Shown one piece after another: positions 1 to 5,781 of a DNA stretch of 8,544 nt (its first letter is position 1; each line of letters begins with the position of its first letter). Source of the DNA: Pseudomonadota bacterium (GTDB taxonomy: Bacteria > Myxococcota > Polyangia > GCA-2747355 > JACKDQ01); the NCBI GenBank assembly GCA_030591195.1, contig JAUVBO010000068.1:1-8544 (forward strand), written 5' to 3'. Made by a program: the position numbers and the translations under genes. Below the pieces are notes generated by a model. The model was not told where the DNA came from. It made no database searches and was given only the letters and a program-made list of their open reading frames with translations.

Positions 1-150
1 AGCTACGAGTGCAACCCGGACCGGCCCGTCGCCAAGGAATCGAAATGCTCCGGCAATCGGCTTGGGGCTTGTGACAGAACAAATTGGCCAACCGAGGTCG
101 TCGAGGTGCCCCGCTGGCAAGGCCTGCCGACGAGGGCTACCCGTCGGTAA
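1..150 (+). CDS. Possible 3' end of a gene entering from the left edge (doubtful)
   Basis: Frame 1 is open from the window edge to a TAA at 148-150, giving 49 residues. They begin SYECNPDRPVAKESKCSGN and contain three cysteines in the first 25 residues (C4, C16, C24), as in some secreted disulfide-rich proteins. The first half has mostly G/C third positions; the second half does not. The second half also runs through the left arm of the inverted repeat at 65-86, so the true end of any gene here may have been altered by that element. I do not recognise the protein. A 50-codon open frame at this GC content is weak evidence, so this may be no gene at all. Confidence 0.2.
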   Translation, partial: SYECNPDRPVAKESKCSGNRLGACDRTNWPTEVVEVPRWQGLPTRATRR

Positions 151-223
151 CTCGAGGAGGCGCAACGCAGCCGGCGGGGATGGATCGGCGGCGTCAGTGA
201 TCGAGTTGTTCTGTCACAAGTCC
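65..223. repeat. 159-bp segment bounded by an imperfect 22-bp inverted repeat (MITE-like)
   Basis: CTTGTGACAGAACAA at 68-82 is matched exactly by its reverse complement TTGTTCTGTCACAAG at 206-220. The pairing extends to 65-86 against 202-223, with 19 of 22 positions Watson-Crick; the exceptions are two G-T pairs and one A-G. The right arm ends at 223, directly beside the stop codon (224-226) of the E1 beta gene. The interior holds an 8-bp palindrome TTGGCCAA at 84-91 and a short stem CCGACG/CGTCGG at 127-132/142-147, but no convincing gene. The shape fits a miniature inverted-repeat element or a remnant of an insertion sequence. I see no clear target-site duplication and no transposase. With a loop of about 120 nt and no T-run, it is not an ordinary terminator. 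Confidence 0.5.
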
Positions 224-1267
224 TTAGCTGAGCGATGGTGGGGATCCGACGAGTGATCGTGCCGCGGTGACGATCCGCTCGACGTTCGGCAGGGCGAGCG
301 CCTCCCGCCGGCGGTCGTAGGGGATCGCCGGCCCCTCGAGGCAGACCCGGCCAAAGCGCGGCTGCAGCCCGGCCTCGAGCGCCGATGCCGCCAGCTCCCC
401 CGACAGACCGAACTCGCGGTAGTCCTCGTCGACCACCAGCAGCCGGCCGGTCCGCTCCACCGAGCGGGCCACTGTCTCACGATCGAGCGGCCGCACCGTG
501 CGCAGGTCGATCACCTCGCAGGAGACGCCGTCGCCCTCGAGCTGCTCGGCGGCCGCCAGCGCCCGGTGAACACCCACCGCGAGCGAGACCACGGTGAGGT
601 CAGTGCCCCGACGCCGGACCACCGCCTCGCCGATCGGCACCGGCTCGAGCGCCACCTCCCCCTCGGCCCCCGCCGCCGGCACGTCGAAGCGCACCGTGTC
701 GCGCCCGAGCCGCCCGAGGAGCTCGAGCCAGCCCTCCGAGAGCAGCTTGTGCTCGAGGAAGATCACCGGCCCCTCGTGCTCCACGGCTGACAGCATCAGC
801 CCGGCCGCATCGTCCGGGGTCGAGGGCACGACCACCGTCACTCCGGGCACGCCAGCGAGCAGGCCCCAGAGGGCCTGCTGGTGCTGACCGCCGTCGCCGT
901 AGCCGCCGCCACAGGTGGCACGCACCACCAGCGGCGCCCGCCAGCGACCGCCGGAGAAGGCCTCGAGCTTGGCGATGTGGTTGAGCACCGCGTCGAAGGC
1001 GACGGCGATGAAGTCCACCAGCATGATCTCGACGATCGGCCGCAGGCCGCTCATCGCCGCGCCCGCCGCCGCGCCGAGGAACGCTGACTCGCTGATCGGC
1101 GCCGGCAACACGCGATCAGCGCCGAAGCGGGCGTAGAGGTCCGGACGCAGCATGTGCACGTCCTCGCCGAAGATCACCACCCGCTCGTCGGCCGCCATCG
1201 CCGCGGCCACCGCGCGATCGATCGCCTCGCCGAACTTGAGCACGTCGCCCACTGGCTCACCCTTCAT
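224..1267 (-). CDS. 2-oxoacid/acetoin dehydrogenase E1 component, beta subunit
   Basis: This is the beta chain of a thiamine-pyrophosphate-dependent 2-oxoacid (pyruvate/acetoin/branched-chain type) dehydrogenase E1. With the alpha chain it decarboxylates the substrate and passes the acyl group to a lipoyl E2. The 347 residues are slightly longer than the usual 325-340. Seen in order: GEDV at 34-37; the PISESAFLGAAAGAAMSGLRP block at 57-77 with E60 at the position of the catalytic glutamate; GGQHQQ at 126-131 carrying the conserved histidine H129; VVPSTPDDA at 146-154; VIFLEHKLL at 168-176; and the C-terminal transketolase-type domain with VIDLRTVRPLD at 252-262. VIFLEHKLL and ESAFLGAAAGAAMSGLRPIVEIM favour the acetoin/pyruvate type, though substrate cannot be fixed from sequence. 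The ATG overlaps the alpha-subunit TGA by 4 bases (ATGA), implying translational coupling. The tail after RIVTAARSLV is short and proline/serine rich, and ends at the repeat arm. No E2 gene follows. Confidence 0.93.
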   Translation of the reverse strand: MKGEPVGDVLKFGEAIDRAVAAAMAADERVVIFGEDVHMLRPDLYARFGADRVLPAPISESAFLGAAAGAAMSGLRPIVEIMLVDFIAVAFDAVLNHIAKLEAFSGGRWRAPLVVRATCGGGYGDGGQHQQALWGLLAGVPGVTVVVPSTPDDAAGLMLSAVEHEGPVIFLEHKLLSEGWLELLGRLGRDTVRFDVPAAGAEGEVALEPVPIGEAVVRRRGTDLTVVSLAVGVHRALAAAEQLEGDGVSCEVIDLRTVRPLDRETVARSVERTGRLLVVDEDYREFGLSGELAASALEAGLQPRFGRVCLEGPAIPYDRRREALALPNVERIVTAARSLVGSPPSLS

Positions 1268-2289
1268 CGGGCCACCTCCTCGCCGACGGCCTCGGCCACC
1301 GCGTCGGCCACCTGCTGCGCCACCTCCTGGTCGATCTGCTCGAGCTGTGCGCGCTGCTTGCCGAGGGCCTTGCGAGCTCGAACCAGCGGGTCGTTGCCGC
1401 TGTCGCGCCCGGCCTTGCGCGCCCGGCTCAACAACCCGAGCATGTTGACCACGCTCGCCGCTCGGGCCCCGAGGCTGCCGCCCGACGAGACGGAGGCGGA
1501 GAGCACCTTCTTCAGCGTCTGGCCGCCCTCCGCGATCGGGCGGCGGGCCATCTTCAGCAGCGGGTCGTTGAGGAAGTGGCCGTCGGCGCGCAGGCAGGTG
1601 GCGTGGAGATAGCCGGGGCCCTTGCCGGAGCGGGCTCGTGCGATCAGCTTGCCGGCGCCCCGGTGGACGGCCACCGGATCGAGCCCGTCCACCGACTCGA
1701 CCGCCAGGCCGAAGGCCTCGGCCCGGCGCGGTAGCTCGCCGCCGCTGACCTGCTCGCTGCGGGTGGTGATCGCCCAGCCGTTGTCCTTGCAGACGAACAG
1801 CAGCGGCAGCCTCCAGGCCACCGCGAGGTTGAACGACTCGAGCAGCATGCCCTGGTTCGACGCGCCGTCACCGAAGAACGCCACGGCGACCGAGCCCGGG
1901 CGACGCAGCCGAGCCGAGAGGGCGAAGCCGCAGGCGGTGGGGCCGGCGGCGCCGACGATGCCCGACGAGGCGGCGAGGTGCGCCGGCGAGAAGAGGTGCA
2001 TGTGGCCGCCCCAGCCGCCGCAGAGGCCCTCCTCGTGGCCAAGCATCTCCTTGATCATCGCCACCAGGTCGACGCCGAGCAGCGCCATCGCCGGCGTCGG
2101 CCGGTGATCGAGCGCCACTGCGTCGCCGTCCTTCAGGTGGGCCACGACGCCGGCGATCACCGCCTCCTCGCCGGTCCCCAGGTGCATCTCGCCCGAGATC
2201 AGCCCCTGGTGCCAGAGGTCGGCCAGCGCGAGCTCGAAGGCCCGCGCCCGCGCCATCATCCGGTAGAGCTCGAGTTGCTGTGACATCAT
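1264..2289 (-). CDS. 2-oxoacid/acetoin dehydrogenase E1 component, alpha subunit
   Basis: This is the TPP-binding alpha chain of the same E1 enzyme, 341 residues. The TPP motif is intact: GDGASNQG at 140-147, ending in the KDN of 168-170. GGWGGHMHLFSP at 91-102 and the phosphorylation-loop-like CLRADGHFLND at 232-242 fit the family. Two things are odd. The segment that in relatives reads like HRPHGHYLAKG or YRGHGHALAKG is HRPTPAMALLG at 62-72, so the usual histidines are T65 and A67. The two DP motifs of the C-terminal part (D242-P243 and D300-P301) lie 58 residues apart rather than about 20, with a Ser/Gly/Ala-rich linker. The first ATG (2287-2289) overlaps the rtcA stop as ATGA. A second ATG follows at once (2284-2286), and AAGGGGGG stands directly upstream, so either could be the start. 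The gene overlaps the beta subunit by 4 bases. Confidence 0.93.
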   Translation of the reverse strand: MMSQQLELYRMMARARAFELALADLWHQGLISGEMHLGTGEEAVIAGVVAHLKDGDAVALDHRPTPAMALLGVDLVAMIKEMLGHEEGLCGGWGGHMHLFSPAHLAASSGIVGAAGPTACGFALSARLRRPGSVAVAFFGDGASNQGMLLESFNLAVAWRLPLLFVCKDNGWAITTRSEQVSGGELPRRAEAFGLAVESVDGLDPVAVHRGAGKLIARARSGKGPGYLHATCLRADGHFLNDPLLKMARRPIAEGGQTLKKVLSASVSSGGSLGARAASVVNMLGLLSRARKAGRDSGNDPLVRARKALGKQRAQLEQIDQEVAQQVADAVAEAVGEEVAR

Positions 2290-3383
2290 CCCCCCTTGGC
2301 CGTGACTCCCTCGCCGACCTCGACCCGGACCCCTCCGCCCGCGCCATCCTCGACCACCGTGATCGGGCGCTCGAGGAACCGCCGGATGACCTCGATGTTC
2401 GTCCGCGCGTGCTCGGTCAGCGGGCCGCTGCAGAAGGCCCCGCCAGGGCCGAGGCACAGCGGCAGCAGCAGCTGATCGGCCAGGTGCGGTCCCACCGGCT
2501 GCCCTCCCTCGAGGTAGCAGCGTAGCGCGCGAACCGCTCGGTGGCCCACCACTTCGGCCCGCACGCCCCGCTGCCCGAAGCTCGCGACGACCTCGGAGAC
2601 ACTGGCCCGCTCGACCTCGAGCAGCAGCACGTTGCCCGGACCGTCGCTGGCCACTTGCTCGAGCTGCAGCTCGTCGCCGGCCCAGCCGAGCTCCCGGCGG
2701 ACCACCGAGAGCTCGCGGCGCGCCACGTGATCGGGGATCTTGGCCACCAGCGCGCGAGCGCGTCGCCTGATCACCGGCCCCGCCTCGAGCAGCGACAGCG
2801 GGTCCGACTCGCCGGGTACGACGTCGACCACGATCCGGCCGCCGCCCGCGGGATAGAAGCCGTGGCGCTCGAGGCGCGCCTCGACCCGGGGCAAGATCCG
2901 GTTTAGCAGCGGCAAGAATGCGCGCTCGAGGAACTCGAAGGGTGGCGCCATCGGGTTGTGGGTCCCGCCGCCGAGCGAGAGCCTCGAGGGTCCGCCGGCG
3001 AGCAGCAGCGGCGGCAGCACCGTCTGCAACACCAGCGAGGCGCTGCCGGCAGAGCCGATGTCGAGCTGGTAGTCGCCGGGCCGCAGCGGACCGGGCTCGA
3101 AGCGGAGCGTCTGCGAGCCGAGCTCGGCTCCGGTGATCGCCGCGCCGCAGATCGCGGCCGCGCCCTGCACGGCCACCAGGTGCTGCTGGCGCAGGCCCGG
3201 ACGCCGGCGGCGGGCGCGGATGCGCTCGATCAGGAGCGGGCGGCCGGTGATCGCCGACAGCGACAGCGAGCTGCGCAGGATCTGCCCGCCGCCCTCGCCC
3301 GCCGCGCCGTCGATCAACACGCGGTCCAGGTTGCGATCGTCGCTGGTGATACTCAAGGCGAGCGGGATGATGATCGCCCGCAC
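2286..3383 (-). CDS. rtcA: RNA 3'-terminal phosphate cyclase
   Basis: RtcA uses ATP to convert RNA 3'-phosphates into 2',3'-cyclic phosphates through a covalent histidine-AMP intermediate, and works in RNA repair and end processing. Family landmarks are strong: LIDGAAGEGGGQILRSSLSLS at 23-43, RPGLRQQHLVAV at 61-72, ELGSQTLRF at 87-95, the IGSAGSASLVLQTVLP stretch at 109-124, HGFYPAGGG at 174-182, and H325 in TEHARTNIEVIRRFL, matching catalytic His309 of the E. coli enzyme. The longest reading frame starts at a GTG (3381-3383) and gives 365 residues. The family normally begins a few residues before IDG, so the GTG at 3318-3320 (344 residues) may be the real start; neither has a clear Shine-Dalgarno. 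It is the first gene of an operon with E1 alpha and E1 beta, coupled by an ATGA overlap. No rtcB or rtcR is visible; the divergent neighbour is a transporter. Confidence 0.93.
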   Translation of the reverse strand: MRAIIIPLALSITSDDRNLDRVLIDGAAGEGGGQILRSSLSLSAITGRPLLIERIRARRRRPGLRQQHLVAVQGAAAICGAAITGAELGSQTLRFEPGPLRPGDYQLDIGSAGSASLVLQTVLPPLLLAGGPSRLSLGGGTHNPMAPPFEFLERAFLPLLNRILPRVEARLERHGFYPAGGGRIVVDVVPGESDPLSLLEAGPVIRRRARALVAKIPDHVARRELSVVRRELGWAGDELQLEQVASDGPGNVLLLEVERASVSEVVASFGQRGVRAEVVGHRAVRALRCYLEGGQPVGPHLADQLLLPLCLGPGGAFCSGPLTEHARTNIEVIRRFLERPITVVEDGAGGGVRVEVGEGVTAKGG

Positions 3384-3395
3384 CGCTCAGGTCAA
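3367..3395 (-). promoter_or_regulatory. Weak sigma70-like promoter candidate for the rtcA-E1 operon
   Basis: On the minus strand TTGACC (3395-3390) is followed after 17 nt by CATCAT (3372-3367). These match the -35 and -10 consensus at 5 and 4 of 6 positions. Transcription would begin near 3360, upstream of the GTG at 3318-3320 but downstream of the GTG at 3383, so a functional promoter here would favour the shorter RtcA. It is a visual match only. Confidence 0.25.
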
Positions 3396-3412
3396 CCCGC
3401 TCACCGTGGTAT

Positions 3413-3446
3413 CCTCTCGTTTCACCGCAGCACCGACGCCGAGAGG
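3413..3446 (+). promoter_or_regulatory. Hairpin that would sequester the transporter's Shine-Dalgarno
   Basis: CCTCTCG at 3413-3419 pairs perfectly with CGAGAGG at 3440-3446 across a 20-nt loop. The right arm contains GAGAGG (3441-3446), the only Shine-Dalgarno-like sequence before the transporter ATG at 3460, at a rather long spacing of 13 nt. If it forms in the mRNA, the 7-bp stem would hide the ribosome site. TATCCT at 3410-3415 resembles a -10 box, but no -35 partner is clear. The inverted repeat could equally be a DNA operator. Confidence 0.35.
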
Positions 3447-3459
3447 CCCAAGCCACCCG

Positions 3460-5073
3460 ATGACCAGCGACGACCCCGCCGCGCCGCCGGCGCGCGCCAA
3501 GCTGCGCTACTCGATCTTCGGGCCGATGTCGGTGCTGTTCCTCGGAGCGATCGTCACCGGCGTCGTCGCCCCCGAGGCGTTCTACGCCGCAGAGAAGGCG
3601 ATCGTCGAGGTGGCGACGCGCTACTTCGGCTGGCTGTTTCAGCTCGCGAGCCTGCTGTTCCTCGGCATCTGCGTCTACCTGGCGTTGTCGCGCCACGGCA
3701 AGATCAAGTTCGGCGGCCCCGACGCCGAGCCCGAGTTCTCGACCTACGCCTGGGTCACAATGTCGCTCTGCGCCGGCATCGCCACCGGGATCCTCTTCTG
3801 GGGGATCGCCGAGCCGATCACCCACTTCATGAAGCCCCCCGAGGTCCTCGGCATCGCCCCCAAGTCGGAGGCGGCGGCGATGTTCGCGATGACCACGACC
3901 TACATCCACTGGACCTTCATCCCCTACGCGATGTACGGCGTCTGCGGCGTCGGCATCGCCTACGCCTCGTACAACATGAAGCTGCCGTACAACGTCAGCT
4001 CGACCCTCTACCCGGTCTTCGGGCGCCACGTCGAGCGAGCGGTGGGCGCGGTGGTCGACAACCTCTGCCTGTTCGCGATCGCCGGCGGGGTGGCGGCGAT
4101 GCTCGGCGTCGGGACGATGCAGATCGCCAGCGGGCTCGAGGTACTGCACGGCGTACCCTCGACCAAGGTGACCTGGATCGCCATCATCTCGCTGATCGTC
4201 GGCACCTACGTGATCTCGAGCTACACCGGGCTCGACCGTGGGATCCGCTTCCTGTCGGACTACAACACCCGGCTGTTCCTCGGGATGATGTTCTTCGTCT
4301 TCATCTTCGGGCCAACCCGCTTCATCCTGACCCTCGGCACCCAGTCCCTCGGTCACTTCATCGACCAGTTCTTCGTCCGCGCGACCTTCCTCAGCCCGAT
4401 CGACAACTCCGACTGGCCGCGCTGGTGGCCGGTGTACTACTGGGCGATCTGGCTCGCCAACGCGCCGCTGATCGGGATGTTTCTCGCCCGGCTGGTGCGC
4501 GGCCGGACCATCGCCCAGTTCATGTTCGTCAACCTGGTCGTCGTCGCCTGCTTCGGCATGATCTGGTTCGCCGTCTTCGGCGGAGCGGCGATTCACTCGG
4601 AGCTCGCCGGCGGCGGCGTCTGGCAGTCGATCCAGGACAAGGGGCTCGAGGTCTCGGTCTTCGCCTTCCTCGAGGGATTCCCGCTCTCCAAGCCGATCAG
4701 CTGGGTCTTCCTGCTGGCGATCTACATCTCGATCTCGACCCTCGCCGACTCGATGACCTCGACCGTCGCCGCCCTGTCGACCATTGCCGCCCGCAAGCAG
4801 GAGAGCGAGCCGCCGACGACGATCAAGCTCTTCTGGGGCTTGGTGATGTCGTCGATGGCGATCATCAACCTGCTCAGCGCCGGTGGAAAGATCAGCGGGA
4901 TCGACGCCACCAAGCAGATCGCCACCGTCGCCGGCTTCCCGATCCTCTTCCTGATGCTGCTGATGGCCTATTGCGTGGTGAAGGTGGTCGTCCAGCAGCC
5001 GCGCTACGACCTGGCCAGCTGCTTCGAGACGGCCAGCCAGACGATGCCCGAGCGGCTGTGGAAGCAGCGGTAG
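3460..5073 (+). CDS. BCCT-family (betaine/carnitine/choline) transporter
   Basis: This is an inner-membrane secondary transporter for a quaternary-ammonium compound, 537 residues with about 12 hydrophobic segments. Family landmarks: PEFSTYAW at 91-98; the ILFWGIAEPITHF stretch at 111-123; IHWTFIPYAMYG at 149-160; the TM8 tryptophan box with W328 and W331 inside WWPVYYWAIWLANAPLIGM (322-340); FLARLVRGRTIAQF at 341-354; and STLADSMTSTVAALS at 426-440. The glycine-rich GMGIG of Na+-coupled members reads AGIATG here (105-110). The TM4 aromatic corresponding to BetP Trp194 appears to be Tyr (Y156). Ligand and coupling ion therefore cannot be assumed. The C-terminal tail is short, without the long regulatory extension of osmosensing BetP. 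The ATG at 3460 is chosen because the first hydrophobic segment follows a short polar N-terminus; upstream in-frame codons run into rtcA. It is divergent from rtcA and convergent with the methyltransferase gene, ending 7 bp from it. Confidence 0.94.
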   Translation: MTSDDPAAPPARAKLRYSIFGPMSVLFLGAIVTGVVAPEAFYAAEKAIVEVATRYFGWLFQLASLLFLGICVYLALSRHGKIKFGGPDAEPEFSTYAWVTMSLCAGIATGILFWGIAEPITHFMKPPEVLGIAPKSEAAAMFAMTTTYIHWTFIPYAMYGVCGVGIAYASYNMKLPYNVSSTLYPVFGRHVERAVGAVVDNLCLFAIAGGVAAMLGVGTMQIASGLEVLHGVPSTKVTWIAIISLIVGTYVISSYTGLDRGIRFLSDYNTRLFLGMMFFVFIFGPTRFILTLGTQSLGHFIDQFFVRATFLSPIDNSDWPRWWPVYYWAIWLANAPLIGMFLARLVRGRTIAQFMFVNLVVVACFGMIWFAVFGGAAIHSELAGGGVWQSIQDKGLEVSVFAFLEGFPLSKPISWVFLLAIYISISTLADSMTSTVAALSTIAARKQESEPPTTIKLFWGLVMSSMAIINLLSAGGKISGIDATKQIATVAGFPILFLMLLMAYCVVKVVVQQPRYDLASCFETASQTMPERLWKQR

Positions 5074-5080
5074 CGGCGGA

Positions 5081-5752
5081 TCAGCTGCGCCGCCCGATGA
5101 AGATCGTGTGGCGCGGACCCTTGTTGCCACCGCGGGCGCGCACGGTCTCGCTGCGGGTTCGCAGCCCGGCGGCCCGCATCCGCTTGACGAAGCGCTGGTC
5201 CGGCGCGGCCGACCAGACCGCGAGCGCCCCACCCGCACGGAGCGCCCGGCTGGCGCGCGCGAGGCCCGACTGGCCGTAGAGCCGGCGGTTCGAGGCCAAC
5301 GTCAACGCGTCGGGGCCGTTGTCGACGTCGAGCAAGATCAGATCGAAGCCCGGGTCGGGTCGCAGCAGCTCGGCCACGTCCCGGGCCTCGACGGCGACCC
5401 GACCGTCGCGCAGGGGCCAGCCGCAGAGCTCGCCCAGCCAGCGCTCGTTCCAGCGCACCACCTCGGCGAAGACCTCGGCCACCACCAGGCTCGCCGTCGC
5501 CGGCAGCAGATCGAGGGCGGCGCGGACGGTGTAGCCCATGCCCAGCCCACCGACGAGCACCCGCGGTGACGCTGGCGACCGGGAGAGCTCCCGCCAGCCG
5601 AGCTCGGCCAGCTGCTGCTCCGAGCCGTGGGAGCGGCTGGTCATCAGGTCGCGTCCGTCGACGAGGATCAGGTAGTCGCCGGCCCGGCGGTGTAGCGAGA
5701 GCTTGCGCCCGTCGGCGGTGGTCACCTGATCGAGCTTCTCGAGCGGGATCAT
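5081..5752 (-). CDS. Spermidine-synthase-like class I SAM-dependent methyltransferase fold protein
   Basis: A 223-residue Rossmann-fold protein of the spermidine synthase/methyltransferase superfamily. The nucleotide-binding loop is VLVGGLGMGYTVRAAL (65-80). The acidic residue after strand 2 is E93 in LVVAEVFAEVVRWN (89-102), the next acidic motif is D125 in VEARDVAELL (121-130), and FDLILLDVDNGPD (136-148) corresponds to motif IV. LRAGGALAVWSAAPDQRFVKRMRAAG (171-196) matches the C-terminal part of spermidine-synthase-like proteins. The N-terminal substrate lid of true spermidine synthases is short, so polyamine synthesis is not established; a methyltransferase with an unknown acceptor is as likely. 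ATG start at 5752 with no obvious Shine-Dalgarno. It lies 29 bp downstream of the MepA-like gene on the same strand, probably co-transcribed. Its stop is 7 bp from the stop of the convergent transporter. Confidence 0.87.
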   Translation of the reverse strand: MIPLEKLDQVTTADGRKLSLHRRAGDYLILVDGRDLMTSRSHGSEQQLAELGWRELSRSPASPRVLVGGLGMGYTVRAALDLLPATASLVVAEVFAEVVRWNERWLGELCGWPLRDGRVAVEARDVAELLRPDPGFDLILLDVDNGPDALTLASNRRLYGQSGLARASRALRAGGALAVWSAAPDQRFVKRMRAAGLRTRSETVRARGGNKGPRHTIFIGRRS

Positions 5753-5781
5753 CGCCCGATCAATAGCACGTTATCCGCGGG

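Noticed and set aside
65..223. Integron attC site
   Set aside because: The arms lack the RYYYAAC and GTTRRRY core sites, the element is longer than usual attC sites, and there is no integrase or gene cassette.
65..223. Bidirectional transcription terminator
   Set aside because: The loop between the arms is about 120 nt and no T-run follows either arm.
1264..5238. A minus-strand frame open for about 4 kb, joining E1 alpha to the antisense of rtcA and of the transporter
   Set aside because: Only the last 341 codons (E1 alpha) are a protein. The rest is out of frame with rtcA or antisense to the transporter and has the Asp/Glu/His/Arg-rich composition typical of shadow frames in GC-rich DNA.
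2958..5279. A plus-strand 773-codon open frame over rtcA and the transporter
   Set aside because: It is shifted relative to the transporter frame, Arg/Asp/His rich, without recognisable motifs.
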